From positions 2,604,001 to 2,668,000 of the forward strand of contig NC_031674.1 in NCBI RefSeq assembly GCF_001640025.1: a DNA stretch of 64,000 bases. The letters run 5' to 3'. How positions within the stretch are numbered: position 1 is the first letter of the stretch; every line of letters begins with the position of its first letter. This DNA is from Sugiyamaella lignohabitans. Taxonomy: Eukaryota > Ascomycota > Dipodascomycetes > Dipodascales > Trichomonascaceae. The position numbers and the translations under genes were made by a program. Shown here in pieces: positions 1-8,422 of this stretch. The notes beneath the pieces are model-generated. The model was given only the letters and a program-made list of their open reading frames with translations, had not been told where the DNA came from and did not search any database.

Positions 1-31
1 AATAAAAACATTAGGCTAAATCTACGGGGAC

Positions 32-2197
32 TCAAGCGGAAGGAGCAGCGGCATCAGTAGCAGCGGTAGGCTCCTCGACTTCAGGAGTAGCGGTTTCGGC
101 ACCTGCGCTGGGGACAGCGACAGCAGGGACGCTCTTTTGCTTGGTTTCTTTAAGGTTCTCGATACCGAAGAATCGGTGGAGTACTTCTTGGGTGTCTTGC
201 TTGGGAAGCATTATGTTGACAGAAGACTTTCCTCTCCACATGGGGAAAATGAGTGACTCCAGGCCATTCTCGCGAGGAACACGCAGGAAAAGACAGCCTT
301 CAGTAACTTTTTCAACTTGCTCTTTCAGCTTGTTATCCAGGGTCTCGAGATCTTTAAATCGTGGGAACGAGTTTTGACAGAGAACCTTAAGAGTATCCAG
401 ACCAGTGGCCTCGACAACCCGAGACTCGCTGACATATGGATATAGAAGCTCAATACCTTCGGACTGGACACGCCATTTGCAGTTGCCCTCATTCTTTTGT
501 TGGGCGAACATCTTGATTCCGGCGTGGACGAACTTGATGGCATTGTTGAGCTCTAAGATGGGTCGTAGAATTGGTGCAACGTAGTACATGGTTCTGACAG
601 GTTCTCCAGTCTCGTTACGCACTAAAATGCTGTTCTTTGGGAACTCTGGCGAAATACCGTAGAAATCCCAACATCCGTTAACAGTTGGGTGATTGTCGGC
701 AACGAAACGGAATGGTTCTTCGTTGGCGTCTCTGGGGAGCTTCTCCTTCTTAGGTGTCGAAGAGTCACCAGCACTTTGCTCTTGTTCAGTTGAAGGGACA
801 GACTCGCCGTCAACTACATTAGGCTTCTCTTCAGACTCTGGAATGGGATGAGGAGTAGGAACTGCAGATTCCACTAACTCCGCCCCAGTCTCGGACTCAT
901 CAGTTTTAATCTTTTTCTCGGGCTGATCATCAGAAACTGTCTCACCATTTTCCTCAATGGCACGCTTTTTGGATGGTTGCTCATCTACAGCCTTCTTCTC
1001 AAAAACGGCAATGTAAAACCCTCCAGTGTCCTGTTGGTGAGGGTAAACTCGCAGAGTGCGCTCGAGGTGGAACTGGTCGGCTTCATCTTGATCGGGAGAA
1101 AACAGACTCCTTGCCAAACCAGCCTCACCACGCTGTCTCCAGGCTTTGTCTTTAGTTTGTACCTTCCAGCTACTAATACCGGGGCTTCTAATTAGACCAG
1201 GCAGTCTGTCAGAAACGTCTACTAGTGACAAAACGTCCTTATATTGTCTAAGAACCTCAGCAACGACAGCCTCGTTTTCAATAGGGTTCATAGAACAGGT
1301 GCTGTATACCAATCTACCACCATGCTTGAGTAGTTGAACACCTCTGGCAAGAATATTAACCTGGGTAGGATGAAGGCCCAGGCCGTTACCAACAGTCCAG
1401 TCCTTCCAAACATTGATGTTCTTTCTCATAGTTCCATCACCAGAACAAGGAACGTCACACAATACTCTATCAAATTTTAAATATTCGTTGTCACCAGTTT
1501 TGATCTTGGGGAACATCTGAGCATCGTGATTCGTGACAATCATATTAGCTGAGTTGAGTCTCTTGACTTGGTGAATCAACATGTGCGATCGCTTATAGTC
1601 ACTATCATTAGCCATAACAAATCCAGTAGGATTAGAAGGACCCGAGTGAAGAGCCTCTATTAACTGTGCAGTCTTGGATCCAGGGGCTGCACACATATCT
1701 AAAACAGCGTGCTGGGGTTCAACATCCAGAAGCAATGGGGGAATCATAGAGACTGCTTCTTGACGACTAATATTACCGACATCTGTTTCTACAACCAAAA
1801 ATCTCTGGAACCGAGCAAATGGCTTATTCTTACGAATTACCTGCTTAGCCACATTAACTTGCCATCCAAGGTTATCAGGATAGAAAGCCAGTGGTTTGGG
1901 CTCTGGTACGGGCTCTCCTTCCCACTTCAATCCCTTCAATTCGGGAAAATAGTTCTTCTCCATCGAGTCACGCACTTCAATAGCATGTTTCTTTGATCCA
2001 GTTAAACGAAAAGTGACCGGGAGGTCGCTCTGACAAGCAACCTTGAATTTATCCCACTCTGAGGGGTCAATGATGGCCTGTTCCTTGTAGTAGTTCTCAA
2101 GATTCTCGTTTTCACGAGTAATCTCTAGCCAGCCGGATGGCTTTCTAGAGCCACCGTTTCCACCTCCATTTTTCTTATTAAAATGCTTTTTACCCAT
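32..2197 (-). CDS. NCL1: tRNA (cytosine-5)-methyltransferase NCL1/Trm4
   Basis: 721 residues, single exon, ATG at 2197. This is the NSUN2/Trm4 family enzyme that puts m5C on several nuclear tRNAs, using S-adenosylmethionine. The SAM-binding motif CAAPGSKT is at residues 169-176. Motif IV DVPCSGDGT (about 248-256, Cys251) and motif VI YSTCSMNP (Cys301) supply the two cysteines needed for catalysis and product release. A basic, Gly-rich N-terminus comes first; a long acidic, Ser/Glu-rich linker with basic patches near 400-470 separates the catalytic part from the C-terminal RNA-binding-like domain. The length fits the yeast family (about 680). It is divergent from PNO1 across a 750-bp shared upstream region. 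Identity is secure; the substrate set is inferred from the family. Confidence 0.95.
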   Translation of the reverse strand: MGKKHFNKKNGGGNGGSRKPSGWLEITRENENLENYYKEQAIIDPSEWDKFKVACQSDLPVTFRLTGSKKHAIEVRDSMEKNYFPELKGLKWEGEPVPEPKPLAFYPDNLGWQVNVAKQVIRKNKPFARFQRFLVVETDVGNISRQEAVSMIPPLLLDVEPQHAVLDMCAAPGSKTAQLIEALHSGPSNPTGFVMANDSDYKRSHMLIHQVKRLNSANMIVTNHDAQMFPKIKTGDNEYLKFDRVLCDVPCSGDGTMRKNINVWKDWTVGNGLGLHPTQVNILARGVQLLKHGGRLVYSTCSMNPIENEAVVAEVLRQYKDVLSLVDVSDRLPGLIRSPGISSWKVQTKDKAWRQRGEAGLARSLFSPDQDEADQFHLERTLRVYPHQQDTGGFYIAVFEKKAVDEQPSKKRAIEENGETVSDDQPEKKIKTDESETGAELVESAVPTPHPIPESEEKPNVVDGESVPSTEQEQSAGDSSTPKKEKLPRDANEEPFRFVADNHPTVNGCWDFYGISPEFPKNSILVRNETGEPVRTMYYVAPILRPILELNNAIKFVHAGIKMFAQQKNEGNCKWRVQSEGIELLYPYVSESRVVEATGLDTLKVLCQNSFPRFKDLETLDNKLKEQVEKVTEGCLFLRVPRENGLESLIFPMWRGKSSVNIMLPKQDTQEVLHRFFGIENLKETKQKSVPAVAVPSAGAETATPEVEEPTAATDAAAPSA

Positions 2198-2947
2198 TGT
2201 GAAGGTTAACGGGACTGTTTGTCTGGGGATGTTGATAGAAAATCCTCCGTGCAGTAGTGGCCTGTGAAGTGATATATTTTTTCAGTGGTTAGGGCATTGA
2301 TCTCGATGTCGATAAATCTCTGGCAGCTAGGCTCCGTCCCCCGAACACCGTGTCCCTGTCGATATCATCGGGTTGGTTATCACCATTCCAGATCTCATTA
2401 GTAAATGGTACTGGTGAAATATGCTTGTGAAACCGACTACAAGTAGTCTATTCACTATCTAGAACGTCAGTGACGAGGTTAATAACCCTTACCACTATCT
2501 TATCAAACCAGTCTGCATATACAGTACATGGCGCATGTAGGTTAGAAGACTTCGCTCAAATAACAAACAAACCTCTGCCAGATCCTTCGAGCCAAAAAAC
2601 CGGGAATTAAAAACTCTTCAACGTCGATAACAATATTTTTCCCATTAAACCCCGATCTTTGGGTTTGTAATGCTATGAATAATAGTCTGAACAGTATATT
2701 TCTTAGCCTTATCAGCTTATCCTAATACACGGCTTGGTTAGGGTTAGGCTGAACGTACGTCTACTTTTTTTTTTTTTTTGAGACCTAATTTTTTTCACGC
2801 ACGCTAAATAAAATAGTGTCTATTATCTCCGGACCGTTGAGATTAGATTATCCTCCACTTTTTACACAGGTTTTGGTATTGGTGTTATTATTTATTAGTA
2901 TTTCGGTTTGATTTTGATAACTGAAATATTTTTTTACAGATTATAAA
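2198..2947. other. divergent upstream region NCL1/PNO1
   Basis: No coding potential is visible in this 750-bp stretch. It holds a T-tract at about 2765-2780 and a double telomere-like motif at 2738-2748, listed separately. The last part before the PNO1 ATG ends in a T-rich ACAG, which could be a 5'UTR acceptor, but I cannot pair it convincingly with a donor. Confidence 0.5.
2738..2748. promoter_or_regulatory. Tbf1-like (TTAGGG)-type site upstream of PNO1
   Basis: TTAGGGTTAGG is a tandem of the TTAGGG core, about 200 bases upstream of the PNO1 ATG. In several yeasts Tbf1 binds this core at ribosomal-protein and ribosome-biogenesis promoters. PNO1 is a ribosome-biogenesis gene, so a functional site is plausible. 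The same core occurs upstream of RPL4 (30232-30238) and of the small basic gene (54373-54378). Confidence 0.5.
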
Positions 2948-3724
2948 ATGGTCGCTGCTCCAACAGCCAGACTTGACTCTGATTCTATCAGCTCAGCTCC
3001 AGCACCTGCTGTTGCTCCTGATTCTATCACCGAAGATATTATGATTGATATTTCAACAACTCTACCATCAAATGAAGTAGAAGAGCAAATTAAAGAAAAG
3101 TCACAAGAAGAGGATTTTGCCATGGATCAAGATGGACTACCCAAGTTCGCCGCTGTTTCCAATAAGATGCAGAAAATCAAGAAAGAAACAAGATCCATAG
3201 CTATTCCACCACACAGATTTAGTCCACTAAGAACCAGCTGGAACAAAATCTATCTACCATTAGTGGATCATCTGAAATTACAAGTTAAGATGGATATTAA
3301 AAACCGAAAGGTGCTTATCAGAACATGTAAGAGCACAGTTGATCCTGGTGCTATCCAAAAGGGTGCCGATTTTCTTCGAGCATTCACACTCGGCTTTGAT
3401 ATTGACGATGCCGTTGCACTGCTCAGATTAGATGATTTATATATTGAGACTTTCGAAGTTAAGGATGTCAAGACTCTTTCAGGAGACCATCTCAGTAGAG
3501 CTATTGGTCGTATTGCTGGTAAGGATGGTAAGACCAAGTTTGCCATCGAAAACGCATCACGAACCCGTGTGGTACTTGCAGATAGCAAGATTCACATTCT
3601 CGGTGGTTTCACCAACATTAAGATTGCCAGAGAGACTATTGTCAGTTTGATCCTCGGTGCTCCTCCAGGCAAGGTTTACGGCAACCTGCGTATTATTTCG
3701 TCTCGTATGAAGGAGAGATATTAG
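2948..3724 (+). CDS. PNO1: Pno1/Dim2, KH-domain pre-rRNA processing factor
   Basis: 258 residues, ATG at 2948. Pno1 (Dim2) binds the 3' end of 18S rRNA in pre-40S particles, recruits the dimethylase Dim1 and is needed for processing by Nob1. The N-terminal 80 residues are acidic and variable. The conserved part starts near the RSIAIPPHRFSPLRTSW segment; the KH-like repeats follow, the second around residues 165-250 with GRIAGKDGKTKFAIEN as the RNA-binding loop. Length is close to the yeast protein (274). It converges on CDC73, and a decayed GC-hairpin copy sits 61 bases past its stop. Identification is firm. Confidence 0.95.
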   Translation: MVAAPTARLDSDSISSAPAPAVAPDSITEDIMIDISTTLPSNEVEEQIKEKSQEEDFAMDQDGLPKFAAVSNKMQKIKKETRSIAIPPHRFSPLRTSWNKIYLPLVDHLKLQVKMDIKNRKVLIRTCKSTVDPGAIQKGADFLRAFTLGFDIDDAVALLRLDDLYIETFEVKDVKTLSGDHLSRAIGRIAGKDGKTKFAIENASRTRVVLADSKIHILGGFTNIKIARETIVSLILGAPPGKVYGNLRIISSRMKERY

Positions 3725-3785
3725 ATGGGTTAATTAATATATTTTGCATTGTTCTTATTTTTGCTAGAAGAAATTGACTTCGATC

Positions 3786-3809
3786 GGCGGGCTCTGCCCC
3801 ACGACCGTC
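3786..3809 (+). repeat. decayed GC-hairpin element (copy E)
   Basis: GGCGGGCTCTGCCCCACGACC matches the core of the dispersed element (GGCGG, then GGCTCTGCCCC, then GACC) with a 4-base deletion in the left stem. It starts 61 bases after the PNO1 stop, in PNO1 sense orientation. Confidence 0.5.
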
Positions 3810-3937
3810 TTATTTTTTTTTTTTTGGTTCAATAAGCACATCAGCGAGCATAGCCAGTCTGCATAGCCCAGCTGCGGTTGGTATATTCTTTTCACAATAG
3901 AGATTAAAATTTACAGCTTCTGGTATACAGAAGGCGG

Positions 3938-5224
3938 TTATCGCTTGACAGGCCAACCACGAGCAATCATCGACTGCTCAATGCGATCCCAAATGCGCTC
4001 AGAGGCTTCACGGTCACGGAAACGTTGGCTGCGGTCCAGCGTCTCAACTTTTACATTCCATTGCGTGAGTGAAGGTGGTAGAGGGTCTCCACGGAACACA
4101 AGTGCGAATCCGAGAACTTTCTGGAACAGGGCATTGGGGTCGCTCCAGCGGTAGCTTTTAAATTGCCAGGCTTGACCAGTCACAAATACTGCCACCACTC
4201 TATCCCAGTATTCAGGCTTGAATTTCTCTACTGAGTTGACAACAACAAATCTGGTCGTACCAATTTTAGCACTATGTCGTGAAATTCGTATCAGATCAGC
4301 GGCTCCGCTTGAAGACATAACTGGTGAAAAAGTACCAGTCTCAAGAAACTCTTTGACATTGCTCATGTTCAGTAGAGACGATGCTGAGGGTGAAATGAGA
4401 ATTATTGGATCCTGATTTTTACCGGAAGTCGGTAGAGGGATTCTATTTGGGGCGTTGCGTGAGTTGGTCGACCCTGTGGATGAAGCAGACGTAGTGCCAG
4501 TATTCTTATGTTTTCCTGCATTTGCTATGCTATTGCTACCACCATTGGCTGTACTGCCATTCTTGTAATTTGAAAGGATTTTTTGTCTGCATTCAGACGA
4601 CACGGAGCTGAAGTCAAGTAGTTTATTGCCCCGAAGTGCTCGATTATGGTCGATTAGTGTTCTTTCTTGGTTGTATATTTTCTGTAATTCTTCATCAATG
4701 GGTCTTTTTGCTTTGACGACACTGCTACTGGCGGTTGAGCTGCTAGTCTTAGCAGCTGACTTGGAAGCACCGGCGCTGCCAGCACCAGTCGATGTACCTG
4801 ATCCACCGGCACTTGTTGATTTAACGATGTTACTACTCTCTGTCGACGCTCCTTGCAGCCAGGTAAGCAAATCCGTCCTTTCTAAGAACTTTAGATTCGT
4901 GACCATTCTTTCGTCTGAGATGGAAATATAGTCTGTGATACTCAGATCTTTGGTGATATAACAGTTGTAAACGGTTCGTGTATCAATAAACCTTTTACCT
5001 GAATCAGCATCAACATCTGTGATCTGGTAAGCAGTTGGCGTGTCTAGTTTCAGTACAAATGGCTCATTAGAAATACCAGGAATACTGGGGAACTCCAGGC
5101 CAGTTGCCTTGACAATATCATCGGTGCGTTCGCTGCCAACAGTATCCCCAATCACAAGAGTACCATCAATCTTGGCGGCAATAGCCGATCTCAGAATTAC
5201 CAAGGGGTCGTTCGTCGAAGACAT
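3938..5224 (-). CDS. CDC73: Cdc73, Paf1 complex subunit (parafibromin)
   Basis: 428 residues starting at the ATG at 5224 (MSSTNDPLVILRSAI); the open frame extends 13 codons further upstream but without an ATG. Cdc73 is a subunit of the Paf1 complex, which travels with RNA polymerase II and supports histone H2B ubiquitination and H3 methylation. The N-terminal third matches the family. A Ser/Thr/Gly-rich low-complexity linker (about 135-270) follows. The C-terminal Ras-like domain runs from about 270 to the end, with the segments DPIILISPSASSLLNM, RFVVVNSVEKFKPEYWDRVVA and VFVTGQAWQFKSYRW. That domain binds phosphorylated Pol II/Spt5 in yeast. It is convergent with PNO1. Confidence 0.93.
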   Translation of the reverse strand: MSSTNDPLVILRSAIAAKIDGTLVIGDTVGSERTDDIVKATGLEFPSIPGISNEPFVLKLDTPTAYQITDVDADSGKRFIDTRTVYNCYITKDLSITDYISISDERMVTNLKFLERTDLLTWLQGASTESSNIVKSTSAGGSGTSTGAGSAGASKSAAKTSSSTASSSVVKAKRPIDEELQKIYNQERTLIDHNRALRGNKLLDFSSVSSECRQKILSNYKNGSTANGGSNSIANAGKHKNTGTTSASSTGSTNSRNAPNRIPLPTSGKNQDPIILISPSASSLLNMSNVKEFLETGTFSPVMSSSGAADLIRISRHSAKIGTTRFVVVNSVEKFKPEYWDRVVAVFVTGQAWQFKSYRWSDPNALFQKVLGFALVFRGDPLPPSLTQWNVKVETLDRSQRFRDREASERIWDRIEQSMIARGWPVKR

Positions 5225-5822
5225 GCTTTCTAGCTTCTCTGACTGGTATGTGTGCCTAATCAACTCTACTGGTTTATAGGGCTCTGGTCGATGCCAAATT
5301 CCACATCTTGCATATGGTCACTTCACGACATCACGCGGCGCGTGCGGCGCGTGAGGCTCTTAGGACCTCCCTCAACGTGAAGCTCATATTTACCGCAACA
5401 TTGTGGGCCTGGCAAAATCCTGTTATTTGAGTCGTGGCATCGTAACAAAAGGAAAGCATGCATTACCAGGCATACAGGTGGGACTATAATAGCGCCCCAA
5501 TTGCGGGAGGGGGAGCCATATCTAGAGAGATTTGATTGAGGAGAGAATACAAAAAATACAAAGTCATGATAATAATAATAAGAGAAACAGGTCATTGGAT
5601 AGCGGTTGGTGCACGCTCGTAGTACAGGGACAAACAGTATTCAAAAAAAATTGAAAGCAAAGCAAAGAAACAAAAAAAAATTAATGCATACAGGCAGACA
5701 CACAATGCAAGGGTTTGAATCTGCCGCCAGTTCTTCAGGGTGTATATCGGCAGAGATGTGATTGCCGGGTGTTAAATATGGCTGAGACAAACAAAGGGTC
5801 TCGCTAATGGGTTTGGCAAAAA
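5225..5822. other. gene-free interval between CDC73 and the Rab gene
   Basis: About 600 bp holding the CDC73 upstream region and the Rab 3' flank. There is a short palindrome-rich stretch near 5334-5352 (GCGGCGCGTGCGGCGCGTGAG, a direct repeat of GCGGCGCGT) and A-rich tracts at 5641-5690. No gene or RNA is seen. Confidence 0.45.
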
Positions 5823-6470
5823 CTAGCAGCATCCTGACTTGACTTCAGGCTCGTCATTGTGCACATAGATAGTTTGTCGACGGGCCTGCTGCTCTTGGTA
5901 GTTGTCTTCAATCATGCGTCTCTTTTCAATGAGTTTCCTTGTAATCACTTCGAAAACCTCTTCCACACCCTCGTCATCTTTTGCACTGATTTCGTGACAT
6001 GCTTCGGATCCGTCGAATCCATCTTCACCACCACTGCTGAGATATTTCGATGCATATGCAACACATGTTTCAAATGGGACTTCTCGTTTAGACGGGTCTG
6101 CATTGACTAGATCCAGTTTTGTTCCTACGATATGAATCATGAGTCCAGAATCGACATTCTCTTTCAGCTCTAATAGCCATGAATGCATGGCTTTAAAAGA
6201 GGCCTCGGAAGTAATATCGTAACATAAGATACCACAGGTAGCTGATCTGTAGTACATAGGTGCCATAGATCTGAATCTTTCCTGGCCAGCTGTATCCCAA
6301 ATTTGTAGTCTTACAACGTAATCATCAATCATTACCTTTTTTGCAAGAAATGAGGCCCCAATAGTTGACGCATTTCCTTGCTGAAATGTGTTTCGTACGT
6401 ATCGTACTACGAATGACGTCTTTCCCACACCTTGTGAGCCTAGAAGTACTATTTTGGCGTCTAAACTCAT
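5823..6470 (-). CDS. Rab-family small GTPase (Rab5/21/24-like)
   Basis: 215 residues if started at ATG 6470 (MSLDAKIVLLG); an earlier in-frame start would add 12 residues before the fold. P-loop GSQGVGKT is at 11-18, the switch-I threonine is T36 in TIGASF, DTAGQERF is at 59-66 and ISAK at 161-164. The C-terminal SGCC (ends at 215) is a double-geranylgeranylation site. GASFL and PMYYR resemble the endosomal Rab5/Rab21/Rab22 group. The G4 motif is TKLD (117-120) instead of NKxD, as in Rab24-like proteins, which may change nucleotide affinity. I cannot assign it to VPS21, YPT52 or another named paralog. A role in endosomal or autophagic traffic is inferred. Confidence 0.85.
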   Translation of the reverse strand: MSLDAKIVLLGSQGVGKTSFVVRYVRNTFQQGNASTIGASFLAKKVMIDDYVVRLQIWDTAGQERFRSMAPMYYRSATCGILCYDITSEASFKAMHSWLLELKENVDSGLMIHIVGTKLDLVNADPSKREVPFETCVAYASKYLSSGGEDGFDGSEACHEISAKDDEGVEEVFEVITRKLIEKRRMIEDNYQEQQARRQTIYVHNDEPEVKSGCC

Positions 6471-8422
6471 TGTAGATAGATGTGATGTTATGTGGATTTG
6501 ATACAATCGCAGCGTATATTCTTAATCACCTTTTGTCGTTATAGTCGGTATAATATAATAATAATGGTCAGGAGTCTGTACTGGAATTGAAATGGTTGAT
6601 AGTTGTTAAGCTTTATGCTAATGCTGGTGGGATGTTACTGTCGAGCTCTCTTCGCTACTGATAAGTATTCAATGGAAATATGAGTTTGTGCAGAATAATT
6701 TCATAAATCGGAGCAATATCAACTGATGATAATGATATTTCTCCAGTAGTCAAAAACTTCCCAATTTTGATGCTGATGCTGGTTAACCTGGAGTAGGGTC
6801 ACAAGTCCGATAAGGCTCCGATGATGTTCAGATGACGTTCTTGATCCGATCGAGACAATAAACCTGCTATCAGGAACCAATAGAACGGATCTTAGTTTCC
6901 TAGTACAACGGCTCAATTAGATGTATTTATATCTGCTTGAGAGATTAAGCAGAAATCAACAGGCGATTTTTTTTCAATATCTGTTCAGTTTCCAACCCAG
7001 GATCTGATCGCAAACAGGTCACTCTATGTATTCCCAATGCCAGGTCTCTTGAAATACCGTACTATTACGGCTGCTGATTCAGGTCCCAAGATGGCGAGTC
7101 TAAATATATCACCAGCTTTATCAATACCAGGAACCAATGCCAAAATGTAAGAAACTAGTAGAGTTTAGTGGTAAAGCGAAGAATAAGGTTTGGTTTAAAA
7201 GTGCAGCTATTTCAGTCTACTCCTAAACCTCTATCTGCTTTTTTCTTCAATTCTTAGTTCGTCTATAGTCAAGACTCAGTCGACTTGTATCTAGCTCGAC
7301 AGGTACTTCCTTTCCGACTCTTTCGTCAGTAATGACTACCATGGTCTGGTCGGTCGTATGTTCACGTTATATCAGTTTGTCCCTATCCGCTGAACCCTTA
7401 CCCACTAACAACACACGCGTCAGGGATCTCCACATCCTACGGAGTAAAAGTAAACATCGCTTTCGTCTGTGTCGGAGATACGGAGATATGGCAGAGGCTG
7501 ATCCGAACCATATCCAGTTTCTTTTCGATTTAATCTGTAGTTTATTTTCTAGCTACTTTTTCCTATCTAATTATAAATGTGAGCCGTTACAACTGAACAA
7601 ATGGGGTCTTCTGCCCCATCTGCTGGTGCTGCTGCTAGTACTGCTGCTGCTTCTCTGCTCCTGGTCTCTTCTATTGCCGCTACCGGATGAAACCTACCGC
7701 AGCGCGGGTACGCAAGGGGCGGAGAACCTGCAGCACCTGCACCCTACCCTGGTACATGAGTAATCAGGGGGTGAATAGGAGATGCCAGCGATGCGATGAC
7801 CGTGCCACTGATTATGTCACGCCTGAGCTCGGTCGGTTGCTTGACTAACCCGTGCTATTATAATTATAATTATTTGCCTCATGGTCAAGCACCGTATCCA
7901 CATGACTACTAATTCCAGATCCAGCTATATCCGACCGGATACTACCGGTGATTAAATAGCAACCTAGGACCAATCTAACCAGCGGTCTACAACGATCCGG
8001 GTTCGCTAATACACGATTCTAATCATCAAAAGAGGAGTCAACGGGATGTATAATTGAAGAGGAGCCTCATCCACTAAAGCCCGCCGGACGTCCCCGCCGG
8101 GTGTCACGAGACCGCAACTTAGACACGGCTGACCGACTGCTGCATGGTGCGACCGATAAGACACATGCAGCTAAAGAGATAACGAATATCTTGGTCATTA
8201 GAGCTCATCATCATATCATCGGCAGCAGCCAGCATCAGATATCATCCAACAAAGACACAGTTTGGACATCTGTGACCTCATAACCAGGCATCACATCACA
8301 CGGCACCTTCGAGTGAGGTGCAAACCAAGGTACAGGAAGGGATACTACTATACTTAAACAGATTAATAGCTTGTAACAGCAACCAGAGGCAACAGCACCA
8401 TATCAGCGCCTGGCGTACATAA
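6471..8422. other. large gene-free interval
   Basis: Nearly 2 kb without a supportable gene. A 143-codon open frame at 7332-7763 looks like chance: no recognisable domain, and its hydrophobic tail comes from a CTG/CTT-rich simple stretch at 7619-7680. An imperfect hairpin, ATGGGG...CCCCAT, at 7601-7619 resembles the GC-element stem. CCCGCCGG repeats near 8084-8101, and there is a 6-bp stem at 8303-8321. No tRNA B box is seen. Confidence 0.5.

Noticed and set aside
6719..6916. Minus-strand 65-codon frame
   Set aside because: No conserved features; chance open frame.
7332..7763. 143-codon frame in the 6.5-8.4 kb gap
   Set aside because: No domain, and its hydrophobic tail comes from CTG/CTT simple sequence. 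No supporting signals.
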